From an uncultured Ureaplasma sp. (lineage in GTDB: Bacteria > Bacillota_I > Bacilli_A > Mycoplasmatales > Mycoplasmoidaceae): a stretch of 33,462 bases of DNA. The stretch is from contig CASDOM010000003.1 in NCBI GenBank assembly GCA_949282435.1, positions 1 to 33,462 of the forward strand. Direction: 5' to 3'. Under the pieces are notes generated by a model. That model was not told where the DNA came from. It saw nothing but the letters and a program-made list of their open reading frames with translations, and made no database searches. Both the position numbers and the translations under genes were made by a program. Position 1 is the stretch's first letter, and the number at the start of each line of letters is the position of its first letter. Below, one piece after another: positions 22,344 through 33,462 of this stretch.

Positions 22344-25187
22344 ATGGATGATAAACAAAATTATATTATCATTAAAGGTGCAAAAGAAAATAATTTAAAA
22401 AACATTAATGTAAATATTCCTAAAAATAAATTAGTAGTAATTACTGGATTATCTGGATCTGGAAAATCTTCTCTTGCTTTTGATACGATTTATAACGAGG
22501 GACAAAGAAGATATTTGGAATCATTATCCAGTTATGCTAGACAATTTTTAGGAGGTAATGAAAAACCAAATGTTGATTCGATCGAAGGATTATCTCCAAC
22601 AATTGCTATTGATCAAAAATCAACATCTAATAACCCTAGAAGTACTGTTGGAACTATAACTGAAATTTATGATTATTTAAGATTATTGTATGCAAAAATT
22701 GGCACTCCATATTGTATTCATAATCATGGTATGATTAAAACACAAACAATTAGACAAATTGTAGATTTTGTAATTAATTTAAAAGATGAATCTAAAATTA
22801 TAATTTATGCACCTATTATTAATAATCAAAAAGGTAGTTTTAATGAATTATTAAATAAATATCGTAAAGAAGGTTTTTTAAGAATAAGAATTGATTCTCA
22901 AATTTGTTCATTAGATGACGAAATTAATTTAGACAAAAATGTAAAACATACAATTGAAATAGTAATTGATAGAATTATTTTACATCATGATCAACAAACA
23001 AGATCTAGATTAAATGATTCAATTGAAACTGCATTAAAAGTGAGTGGGGGAAGTGTAATAATTAATTATGATAATAATGAAAAAATGTTTAATGTTAATT
23101 ATTCATGTAATGAATGTGGATTTAGTATACCAAATTTAGAACCAAGATTATTTTCATTTAACAGTCCACTTGGTGCATGTAATAATTGTAATGGATTAGG
23201 TTTTACTTATGAACCCGATGAAAATAAAATGTTTCCTGATTCAAATTTATCAATAAATCAAGGTGGAATTGATTTTTTTAAAAATACTGTAAATACTAAT
23301 AATTTAGATTGGCAAAAATTTGAATGTTTATTAAATCACTATAAAATTCCAAAAGATATTCCAATTAAAAAATTATCTGATGAACAAAAAGATATTATTA
23401 TGTATGGTAGTAAACAACCAATTAGTGTTGTTATGGTATCCAATAATAATCGTAAATATGAACAATTAGAAATTGTTGAAGGTGTATTAAATTTAATTAA
23501 AAGACGTCATGAAGAAACTAATAGTGATTTTGCAAGAGAATATTATAGTAAATACATGTCTGAAAAAACGTGTAAAGAATGTAAGGGTAAAAGATTAAAT
23601 CAATATGCATTATGTGTAAAAATTGGTACAAAAGATATTATTGAATTTACTAATTTAGATATCCAAAGTGCAATCGAATATTTATTAAATTTAGAATTAA
23701 CTGATGAACAAAAATATATTAGTAAAATGTTATTAGATGAAATTATTAGTAGACTTGAATTTTTAAACAATGTAGGTTTAGATTATTTAACTTTATCCAG
23801 AAGTGCATCTACATTATCTGGTGGAGAAGCGCAAAGAATAAGATTAGCAACTCAAATTGGTAGTCATTTAACTGGTGTAATATATGTTTTAGATGAACCA
23901 TCAATAGGGTTACACCAAAAAGATAATGATAAATTAATTAATTCATTAAAAGAAATTAGAAATAGTGGAAATTCTTTAATTGTGGTTGAACATGATGAAG
24001 ATACAATGAGATCTGCTGATTGAATCATTGATGTTGGTCCAAAAGCTGGAATTTATGGTGGACAAATAATTGCTCAGGGTACTCCTGAAGAAATTATGAA
24101 TAATGATAATTCATTAACTGGAAAATATTTAAGTGGTAAAAATAAAATTGAAATTCCAAAAAATAGACGTAGTGGAAATGGAAGCAAAATAATTATTAAA
24201 GGAGCAAGTGGCAATAATTTAAAAAATATTAATGTTGAATTTCCACTAGGAAAAATGATATGTGTAACAGGTGTAAGTGGAAGTGGAAAATCAACATTAG
24301 TAAATGAAACATTAATCAAAGGAATTATTAAAGAAAATTTTAATAAATTTGAAAAACCATTACCATATAAACAAATTATTGGTGCAAATCATATTGATAA
24401 GATTGTTGTTGTATCTCAAGATCCAATTGGTAAAACTCCAAGAAGTAATCCTGCTACATATGTAGGTGTTTTTGATGATATTAGAGATGTATTTGCAAAT
24501 GTAATTGAAGCAAAAGAAAAAGGGTATCAAAAGGGTAGATTTTCATTTAATGTAAAAGGTGGAAGATGTGAAAAATGTCAAGGTGATGGAATTATCAAAA
24601 TTGATATGCAATTTTTACCAAGTGTTTATATTAAATGTGATAATTGTAATGGAAAAAGATATAATGAAGAAACTTTATCAATAAAATTTAAATCAAAATC
24701 AATATATGATGTATTATCAATGTCAATTGATCAAGCATGTGATTTTTTTAAAAATATTCCAATTATTCACCGTAAATTGCAATTATTAATTGATGTAGGT
24801 TTAGGTTACTTGCAATTAGGCACTCCAAGTAATTTATTATCTGGTGGAGAAGCACAAAGAATTAAATTAGCAAAACAATTACAAAAAAAACCTACTGGAA
24901 AAACTTTATATGCATTAGATGAACCAACTACTGGATTGCATATCGATGATGTTAAAAAATTAATTGATGTACTTAATAAAATTGTTAATAATGGTGACAC
25001 TATCGTTCTTATTGAACATAATTTAGATGTTATAAAAGTTTGTGATTATATTATTGATATAGGACCGTTAGGTGGTAAAAATGGTGGTGAAGTATTAATA
25101 ACAGGTACACCAGAACAAGTTGCATCAAATTATAATAAATCATATACAGGTGAATATTTAAATAAAATATTTAAAAGAGGATATTAA
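22344..25187 (+). CDS. uvrA: Excinuclease ABC subunit A
   Basis: Encodes a 947-residue UvrA, full length. UvrA is the damage-recognising ATPase of nucleotide excision repair and loads UvrB. Two ABC modules are clear: Walker A GLSGSGKS (residues 35-42) and GVSGSGKS (643-650), each with an LSGGEAQRI signature ([28 protein letters not shown]) and a Walker B ending LDEPS/LDEPT. Zinc modules are complete: C255, C258, C279, C282 and C742, C745, C765, C768. The single break in the frame (24021) is a TGA Trp codon. TGAGGTAA before the ATG acts as ribosome binding site. It ends 3 bases before ispF. The uvrB and uvrC partners are not in this window. Confidence 0.97.
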
Positions 25188-25190
25188 TAT

Positions 25191-25655
25191 ATGATTTATA
25201 AGATTGGCAATGGATTAGATATTCACAATTTAAGATATAAAAAAAACACTTTACAAACAATTGGTGGAGTTAAATTTAAATTAAATTATAAAATTATTGC
25301 TCATTCTGATGGTGATATATTAATTCATGCCTTATCAGATGCAATACTTGGTGCGTTAAATTTAAATGACATTGGATATTATTTTAATGATAATGATATT
25401 AAAAATAAAAACTTAGACAGTTTAAAAATATTAGATTTTGCAATTAAAAAAATGAATAGTATGAAATTTGAAATTTGTAATATCAATATTAATATAATTT
25501 GTGAAAAAATTTATTTTAAAAATTTAATACCTAAAATTAAAGATTTTTTAATATCATTTTTAAATAATGAAAATATAAATATTCAAGCTAAAAGATTTGA
25601 AAGAAAAATAAATCAAATTCAATGCAATTGTATTATATTGTTGAAGTCAATATAA
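25191..25655 (+). CDS. ispF: IspF-like MECDP synthase, divergent
   Basis: Encodes 154 residues similar to 2-C-methyl-D-erythritol 2,4-cyclodiphosphate synthase, a trimeric zinc enzyme of the non-mevalonate isoprenoid pathway. The N-terminal two-thirds matches well: GNGLDIH with metal ligands D10 and H12, AHSDGD (37-42), third ligand H46, and SDAILGALNLNDIGYYF. The C-terminal third does not: the usual TTTEKLGFTGR loop, which contacts the CDP moiety and the second metal, is replaced by a shorter sequence without TTxEK (around residues 133-145). It may therefore be degraded, altered in substrate, or simply very divergent. No other pathway gene is nearby. It begins 3 bases after uvrA, using AAAAGAGG near the uvrA end as ribosome binding site. 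Confidence 0.8.
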   Translation: MIYKIGNGLDIHNLRYKKNTLQTIGGVKFKLNYKIIAHSDGDILIHALSDAILGALNLNDIGYYFNDNDIKNKNLDSLKILDFAIKKMNSMKFEICNININIICEKIYFKNLIPKIKDFLISFLNNENINIQAKRFERKINQIQCNCIILLKSI

Positions 25656-25678
25656 TAGTATATAATATTATATACTAT
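25638..25678 (+). promoter_or_regulatory. hpt promoter with 24-bp palindrome
   Basis: TTGTTG (25638-25643), a 17-base spacer and TATAAT (25661-25666) form a good promoter. A perfect 24-bp palindrome (25655-25678) fills the whole ispF-hpt gap and ends within the hpt start codon. Its core arms match the near-palindrome before the large lipoprotein. The predicted start site leaves only a few bases before the ATG, and no Shine-Dalgarno is present, so hpt is probably leaderless from this promoter. In a longer read-through RNA the palindrome could fold over the start codon. Confidence 0.55.
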
Positions 25679-26240
25679 GGATAAACGTATAAAAGAAATA
25701 TTAATTAGTGAAAAAGAAATAAAAAATAAAATTGAATTAGCTGCTGAATGATTAAATGATTTATATAAAAATAAAACACCAATTATTATAGGTATATTAA
25801 AAGGTTGTATACCTTTTATTGGAAACATTATGCCTAAATTGAAGTTTGATTATAAAATTGAATTTATAACAACAAGTTCATTTAAAGGAAATGTTGTAGG
25901 TAACAATCCATCTATTATTGACTTTAATATGAACAGTAATATTAAAGATCAAGATGTGATTATATTAGAAGATATTATTGACACTGCTAGAACATTAAAA
26001 TTAGTAATTGATAAGCTATATGAATTAGGTGCTAAATCAATTAAAATAGTTACTCTTATAGATAAAAAAGAAGGTAGAAAGGTTAAATTAGATTCTGATT
26101 ATTCTTGCTTTAATATTCCTAATAAATTTATAGTTGGATTTGGTTTAGATTATCAAGAAATAATGAGAAATTTACCATATATTGGAATTTTAAAAGATGA
26201 ATATATATTATCAACAAAGGTAGAAAAGGAAGATAAATAA
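25677..26240 (+). CDS. hpt: Hypoxanthine(-guanine) phosphoribosyltransferase
   Basis: Encodes 187 residues, normal for the family; it salvages hypoxanthine and guanine with PRPP to IMP and GMP. Visible motifs are ILKGCIPF (pyrophosphate loop), TTSSF, the PRPP-binding VIILEDIIDTARTL and the C-terminal FIVGFGLDYQEIMRNLPYIGIL. The TG of the usual EDIIDTG is TA here. One Trp is TGA (25749). Choosing ATG 25677 keeps the family N-terminus; the later Met at 25830 would remove the first 51 residues and the pyrophosphate loop. It is directly followed (1 base) by ftsH, the arrangement typical of Firmicutes, where tilS often precedes; tilS is absent here. Confidence 0.95.
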
Positions 26241-26241
26241 C

Positions 26242-28428
26242 ATGTCTAATTTTATAAAAAATTCTTTTTTTCATTATTTTGAGAAAAAAAATGAAAAAAC
26301 AACGAGTGCAATTGAAAAATTAAGCCAACCAAAATCTAAAGATGCAATGTCTAGTGATGATATTCGTAATAATCGTAAAAAAACTATTAAGAGATTAATT
26401 ATTTGATCATTAGTATTAGCATCTATTGGTGGTATTATTGCTGCAATTGTAATTACTACTACTAAAAAAACAAATACTCCATTAGGTTCTAATACAACTT
26501 TAACATATTCAAATAATAGATTATTATTTAAAAATAATAATCGTGATTATTATGTAAATATTGACCCAAATTCTTTAGTTGCTACTCATTATGCAAACAC
26601 AACTAATCAAGTATACATAGAATTAAGAGCATCAAACACTTCCCTACCTATTGAATTGTTAATTTCTAGATTAACAACTGGTAATTTAATAACATATAAT
26701 TTAACTTCTGATCTGCAATTAAAAGTAGAAGTTACATCTACTCAAAACAATATTAAAGTAATAAGAAATAATATTGATGTAACAACAACAGAAGGTTGAG
26801 ATAATGATGCAAATGTTTTAAATATCTTATCAAAAATGTTAAGTGATGCATTTAGTTATGCAACTAGTGCTTCACCTGGTTTTGATTGATTAAGTTTATT
26901 AAGTGCATTAATGCCATTATTTTTAATTATTCTACTTTTCGTTATGTATAGTTTTATTATTAAAAGACAAATGGGAAGTGGACAAGAATCTATATTTGGT
27001 ATTGGTAAAACAAATTCTAAACCGATTAAAACAAATGTTAGATTTACTGATGTAGCTGGAATTGATGAAGTAAAAGATGAATTAATTGAACTTGTTGATT
27101 ATATTAAACAACCAAATAAATATGCTGTTATGGGTGCACGTGCCCCAAAAGGTGTAATATTATATGGGCCTCCAGGAACTGGTAAAACTTTAATTGCAAA
27201 AGCAGTAGCTGGTGAAGCCAATTGTGCATTTTTTGCTATGTCTGGTTCTTCATTTGATGATATGTTAGTTGGGGTAGGGGCTAAAAGAGTTCGTGATTTA
27301 TTTTCAAAAGCTAGAAAGGTATCTCCTGCAATTATATTTATTGATGAAATAGATTCTGTAGCTTCAAAACGTGGAAAAAATGATATTGTAGGTGGTGGTA
27401 GTGGAATTGCTGACCAAACTATAAATCAATTATTAGCTGAAATGGATGGATTTAATACTGATAGTGGTGTAGTTGTAATTGCTGCTACAAACAGATTAGA
27501 TGTATTAGATGAAGCGATTTTAAGACCTGGTAGATTTGATAGACAAATTCAAGTAACATTACCTGATATCAAAGGTAGAGAAGCAATTTTAAAAATACAT
27601 GCAAAAAATAAAAATATTTCATCAAATGTTAAATTAATTGAAGTTGCAAGACGTACTCCTGGTTTTAGTGGTGCTCAACTTGAAAATGTATTAAATGAAG
27701 CTACTTTATTAGCTGTTAGAAATAATAAAAAAGTTATTTCAATGCAATTTATTGATGAAGCTATTGATAGAGTAATTGGAGGTCCTGCAAGACACGGAAG
27801 AGTTATTAGTGAACATGAACGTAAACAAATTGCATATCATGAGGCTGGACATGCACTAGTAGGTTTACATAGTAAAAACACTGAAATTGTACAAAAAATT
27901 ACAATTATTCCTCGTGGAAATGCTGCTGGATATACATTACAAACTCCGCAAGAACAAGAAAAAGTAATTCAATCAAAAGCAGATATATTAAATCAAGTAA
28001 GAATGACATTAGGTGGAAGAGCAGCTGAAGAAATTATTTTTGGAAAAGATAATATTACAAGTGGTGCTGCAAACGATTTATACAAAGTTACTAATATGGT
28101 TAGAGCAATGGTTATGCAATTAGGTATGACAACTGTTGGTTTGACTCAATTTGTTCCAAGCGAAGGAACAGTTAATCCATATCAATCAAAATTATATAGC
28201 GAGCAAACTGCTTTTGAACTTGATAAAACAATTGAATCTATTATTCAAACTGAATATTTAAATGCTAAAAATATTATTGAAAAAAATAAAAAAGAATTAG
28301 AATTAATTGTTGAAACATTATTAGTTTTAGAAACAATTGTTAAAGAACAAATTGATTATATTCATGATAATTTAAAATTACCTCAAGAAGTAATTGATGC
28401 TAAAAAAGAACAAGATAATAAGGAATAA
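26242..28428 (+). CDS. ftsH: ATP-dependent zinc metalloprotease FtsH
   Basis: Encodes 728 residues: two N-terminal TMs (about 52-74 and 217-241) flank an extracytoplasmic domain, followed by AAA+ ATPase and M41 peptidase. FtsH hexamers extract and degrade membrane and unstable cytosolic proteins. Motifs are Walker A GPPGTGKT (309-316), Walker B IIFIDEID, the arginine-finger region LRPGRFDR, zinc HEAGH (533-537) and the third ligand D612. The pore loop, usually FVG, is LVG (342-344). The start ATG at 26242 follows AAAGGAAGA; beginning at the internal 26911 would remove the first TM. TGA Trp codons lie at 26404, 26797 and 26887. It is 5 bases before serS. Confidence 0.97.
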
Positions 28429-28433
28429 TTATT

Positions 28434-29712
<1,279 letters not shown>

Positions 29713-29720
<8 letters not shown>

Positions 29721-30384
29721 TGGATTATTTATAAGTTTTGAAGGCCCTGAAGGTAGTGGAAAATCAACAATAACTAAAAAAATTTATGAATGATTAACAA
29801 ATTTATCTAATGATAATAAAATTAATTATAAAAAAGTTATATTAACTAGAGAACCTGGTGGATATAACAACAACTTAAGTGAAGATATTAGAAAATTGAT
29901 TTTTTCCAATAAATATGATATTCCACATTTAACAGAGGCATTGTTGTTTGCTGCTGCAAGATCTTCACATGTAATTAATACAATATTACCCGCTTTAAAT
30001 AAAAATTATATTGTTGTATGTGATAGATATATAGATTCATCCTATGTATACCAAGGTTTTGTTAACAATTTAAATATTAATGATATTATAGCTATTAATA
30101 ACATTGCAACATTAAATATTAAACCTAATATAACAATAGTTTTAATGATTGATGCTCAAACTGGGTTAAATCGAATTTTCTCTAATAATAGAGAAACTAA
30201 TAAAATTGATTTAAAAGGTATTGAATATCATCAAATGGTAGTAAATTATTATCATAAATTAAGTGAATTTAATAATGATAATAGAATTAAATATGTTGAT
30301 ACTACTAACAAAAGCATTGATGATGTTTTTAATGAATGTCAAAAATTAATATTAAAATATATTTATGAAAATTCAAACTATTAA
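29713..30384 (+). CDS. tmk: Thymidylate kinase
   Basis: Encodes 223 residues; it phosphorylates dTMP to dTDP, the last specific step to dTTP. The P-loop GPEGSGKST is at residues 11-19, TREPGG follows, and [13 protein letters not shown] is the DR(Y/H) motif with substrate contacts. A short lid lies near the FSNNRETNK stretch. Trp27 is TGA. The start overlaps the last 8 bases of serS, with AAGGAAATAAA inside serS as ribosome binding site. The 3' end overlaps holB by 20 bases, suggesting translational coupling. Confidence 0.95.
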
Positions 30385-31180
30385 TTCAATTAGTTTATCT
30401 TCACATTCTATTTTATTAATTCAAGACATTAATTCTGATTTAAAAAAATCTATATATGACATAATATTTAAATTAATAGAATGCAAAGATAATATTAATA
30501 TTAATTATTATAAAAATAAAATTATTAATAATAATTTTTTAGATATCATTTGACTAAACAATGATATTAAAAAAGACAATATCCTTGATTTAAAATATAT
30601 CGCATCATTAGAAAGTAATGAAAAATTAGGATTAAAATTTTTTATTATTAATAATATTGATAAACTATCAAAAACAACATTAAATTCATTATTAAAAATT
30701 ATCGAGGAACCACCAATTAATACATATTTTATTTTTAGTACTAAAAAAATTGAAAATATAATTCCTACAATTATTAGTAGATGTACAAAAATATTTTTAG
30801 AATCAAATAATAAAAAAGCATTAGAAATATTAAACAATTTAAAATTAAATAGTGATGAAATAAATTTTTATAATTATGTTTTTTATGACACAAACGATTT
30901 AGAAAACTTTATAAATAGTGATGAATTTACATTAATAAATAGTTTGCTTTTATTTTTTAAAAATGATTTTAGCAATTTAACAAAAACATATTTAAATTTA
31001 GATCAATTCAATAAATTAGAATATAGTCAAATAAAATTAATTATTAATTGTTTATTAAATCAAAACATTGATTTTGAACAAAAAAAATTATTAATCGAAC
31101 TTAAAAATAATCTTAAATACAATCCAAATAAAACTTTAATTTATAATCAAATAATAACAATTATGAATAATAGTAGGTAA
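30365..31180 (+). CDS. holB: DNA polymerase III delta' subunit (clamp loader)
   Basis: Encodes 271 residues, short for delta'. The clamp-loader signature is clear: KLGLKFFIINNIDKLSKTTLNSLLKIIEEPP and STKKIENIIPTIISRCTKIF (SRC motif). A Walker A and the zinc-finger cysteines seen in many delta' proteins are missing, consistent with a non-ATPase delta' in a reduced genome. The C-terminal part is a helical collar-type region. It overlaps tmk by 20 bases and is 5 bases before mnmE; this neighbourhood supports the call, since the N-terminus is poorly conserved. Confidence 0.88.
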
Positions 31181-31185
31181 TAAAA

Positions 31186-32538
31186 ATGAATTTTAACACT
31201 ATATGTGCACTTGCTACTGCTAGAATGAATTGTGCAATTCATATTATTAGAGTTTCTGGTATAGATGCATTTATGATTGTAAATAAAATATTAGATAAAC
31301 CAGTTGAAAAAAAAGGTTTTGTAATTTGAAAACGTAATATTATTGATAATAATAAAATTGTAGATGAAGTATTAATTAATACATTTGTTGGGCCTAAAAG
31401 TTATACTGGTGAAGATGTTATTGAAATAAATTGTCATGGTGGGGTGGTATTAGCAGACTACATCATTAACCTTTTGATCAAATATGGAGCAACATATGCT
31501 ACTAAAGGGGAATTTTCTAAACGTGCTCTTATAAACAAAAAAATTGATGTGTCACAAGTAGAAGCAATCAATAATTTAGTTAATTCAAATAATAACATTT
31601 CAATATTTGGGTCTACTAATGCATTAATTGGAAATACAACAAAAAAAATTAATGATTTTCAACACAAATTATTTATGCTTATTGGTCAAATTGAAGTTAA
31701 CATTGATTATCCCGAATATGATGATGTACCTTTAATAACTAATAAAGATGCACTTAAAATTACTAAAAAATTATTAAATGAAATAAATCAATTATTAATA
31801 AATTCTAAACGTTTTATCCCTTTGAATGAAGGTATTAAAACATTAATAATTGGTAATCCAAACGTAGGAAAATCTTCATTATTAAATGAATTAACACAAT
31901 CAGAAAAAGCAATTGTAAGTAATATTTCTGGTACAACAAGAGATATAATTGAATCCTCAATTAATTTAGATGGTATTACTTTAAAACTATATGATACTGC
32001 AGGAATTAGAGAAACCAATAATCAAATTGAACAAATTGGTATTAAAAAGGCATTATCATTAATTGATGTTTCAGATTTAATTTTATTGTTAATACCTATT
32101 AATGAATATCATAATAAATTAGATGAGGTTTTTGAAAACATAATTAAAAATAAAAATTGTATTGTTGTTTATACTAAATCAGATTTAATATCAAAACAAG
32201 AAATAAATAATATTAAATTAAAAGATAATGAAGTTATTATTTCTACTAAAAATCATAATATTGCTAATTTAATTAAAAAAATTAAATACATATTTGAATT
32301 TAATGAATTTATCAATAGTGATATGAATGTATTACAATCTAATAGACAAATAGGAATATTAGAAAATACAAAATATCACTTAGAAAATGCATTAAAATCA
32401 TTACAAAATAATGATCCATTAGATTTAGTTATTTATAATTATGAACAAGCAAATATTAATTTAACAAAAATATTAGGTAATGGTAATGAATATGATTTTT
32501 TAGATGAATTATTTAAAAACTTTTGTATAGGTAAATAA
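31186..32538 (+). CDS. mnmE: tRNA modification GTPase MnmE (TrmE)
   Basis: Encodes 450 residues. With MnmG it modifies U34 of certain tRNAs (5-carboxymethylaminomethyl and related). An N-terminal folate-binding domain (about 1-115, with GPKSYTGEDVIEINCHGG) is followed by helical and G domains: G1 GNPNVGKSS (223-231), GTTRD, DTAG (from 270), and TKSD (330-333) instead of NKxD. The C-terminus FCIGK has the active-site Cys447. Frame integrity needs TGA 31327 as Trp. AGG at 31174-31177 may be the ribosome binding site. It lies between holB and tatD as in M. genitalium. The MnmG partner is not in the window. Confidence 0.97.
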
Positions 32539-32540
32539 AT

Positions 32541-33338
32541 ATGAAATATATTGATACTCACACTCATACTAATTATGGTGAACTAATAGATCAATTTGAA
32601 AATATTATTAGTGAAATTGAAAAAATTGATATGTATATTAATATTGTTGGAAACAATATTAATGATAGTCAATTAGCAATTAATCAATCATACAAATCAA
32701 ATAATACTTATGCAACAATTGGGGTTCATCCAAACGAATTTAATAATGATATTGACATAAAAGAAGTTATTGATACATTAGAACAAATGTATATAAATAA
32801 TCAATCAAAAATTATTGCTATTGGTGAAATAGGATTAGATTATTATAATATTAAAAACAATAATCAAATTGATATTCAAAAACAATTATTTGAAGAACAA
32901 ATAAAACTAGCAATTAAATTGAATTTACCAATTGTATTGCACATAAGAGATGCTCATATAGATGCATATAATATTATTAAAAAATATAACAATGCAAAAT
33001 TTGTAGTACATTGTTTTACTGGCAATGTTGATGATGTTAATAGATATTTGCAATTAAATTGTTATATTTCATTTTCAGGAATTGTTACATTTAACAAAAA
33101 AACTGAGCACATATTAGAAGCGTTAAAAAATGTTCCATTAAGTAAATTATTAACTGAAACAGATGCTCCGTGATTAGCACCAGTACCAATGAGAGGTAAA
33201 ACAAATTTTCCGCAATATGTTTTATATACTAATTCATTTATTGCTCAAACATTAAATTTGGATATTGATAAACTTAATCAAATTTTAGTTAATAATGCAA
33301 TCAACTTTTTTAATTTGAATAATTTTAAATATAAATAA
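32541..33338 (+). CDS. tatD: TatD-family metal-dependent hydrolase
   Basis: Encodes 265 residues of the TatD DNase family. Metal-binding motifs are intact: DTHTHTN (residues 5-11), GEIGLDYY, HIRDA, HCFTG and TETDAPWLAPVPMRGKTN, where the W is a TGA codon at 33171. Family members are implicated in DNA repair or degradation, but the role in mycoplasmas is unsettled. The start is 2 bases after the mnmE stop. It is the last gene of the hpt-to-tatD run and is followed by AT-rich non-coding DNA. Confidence 0.95.
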
Positions 33339-33371
33339 ATCAATTGATAAAATTATTTATTATCCATAGAC

Positions 33372-33393
33372 ATAATTTAAAAAAATTATTTTT
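33372..33393 (+). terminator. Possible terminator after tatD
   Basis: Arms ATAATTT (33372-33378) and AAATTAT (33383-33389) with an AAAA loop run into five T residues (33389-33393), 33 bases after the tatD stop. The stem is 7 bp and all A-T, so it is weak and could be chance in such AT-rich DNA. The rest of 33339-33462 shows no gene, RNA or repeat that I can support. Confidence 0.4.
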
Positions 33394-33462
33394 ATAATTA
33401 ATTAAACTAAAATTACTTCATATATATTTAAAATAAAACAATTTAAAAAATAAATATTAATA

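Overview
The window is a very AT-rich Mollicutes chromosome segment that reads UGA as tryptophan. About twenty conserved proteins have in-frame TGA codons exactly where their families carry Trp, and TGG is rare, so the genes below are drawn through TGA using only TAA and TAG as stops. Small spacers, many start/stop overlaps and a housekeeping-only gene set fit a reduced mycoplasma genome. Several local gene orders match those I recall from Mycoplasma genitalium/pneumoniae: infC-rpmI-rplT, hisS-aspS, spoT-secDF-apt, hpt-ftsH, and serS-tmk-holB-mnmE-tatD. I infer a pneumoniae-group relative (Mycoplasmoides/Ureaplasma/Malacoplasma type) but cannot name a species.

Layout. (1) 39-1172: translation operon infC-rpmI-rplT, closed by a clear hairpin-plus-T terminator. 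(2) 1382-6862: RNase J, a deoxynucleoside kinase, hisS and aspS, tightly packed and partly overlapping. (3) 6852-9050 on the minus strand: a complete Rel/SpoT (p)ppGpp enzyme, the only minus-strand gene. Its 3' end overlaps aspS by 11 bp, and its start lies 37 bp from the divergent secDF. (4) 9088-12917: a degenerate SecDF-like protein and apt. (5) 12990-22329: an accessory cell-surface block with a 1461-residue FtsX/MacB-type permease with two large ectodomains, two Asn-rich lipoproteins (337 and 1092 aa), a DUF948-type membrane protein and a small coiled-coil protein. (6) 22344-25655: uvrA and a divergent ispF. (7) 25677-33338: hpt-ftsH-serS-tmk-holB-mnmE-tatD, followed by 124 bp of AT-rich non-coding DNA with a possible terminator.

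How the genes work together. Most serve protein synthesis (infC, two ribosomal proteins, three aminoacyl-tRNA synthetases, mnmE), nucleotide salvage (dNK, apt, hpt, tmk), DNA repair/replication (uvrA, holB), RNA turnover (RNase J), and membrane protein export/quality control (SecDF-like, FtsH). spoT next to apt, with hpt further on, groups purine salvage with alarmone control. The permease-lipoprotein block is the part that looks lineage-specific. Its genes lack Shine-Dalgarno sequences, which most housekeeping genes here have, and it is preceded by an (AT)n-containing promoter-like region. No tRNA, rRNA, CRISPR or insertion sequence was seen, and no gene-free stretch exceeds about 210 bases.
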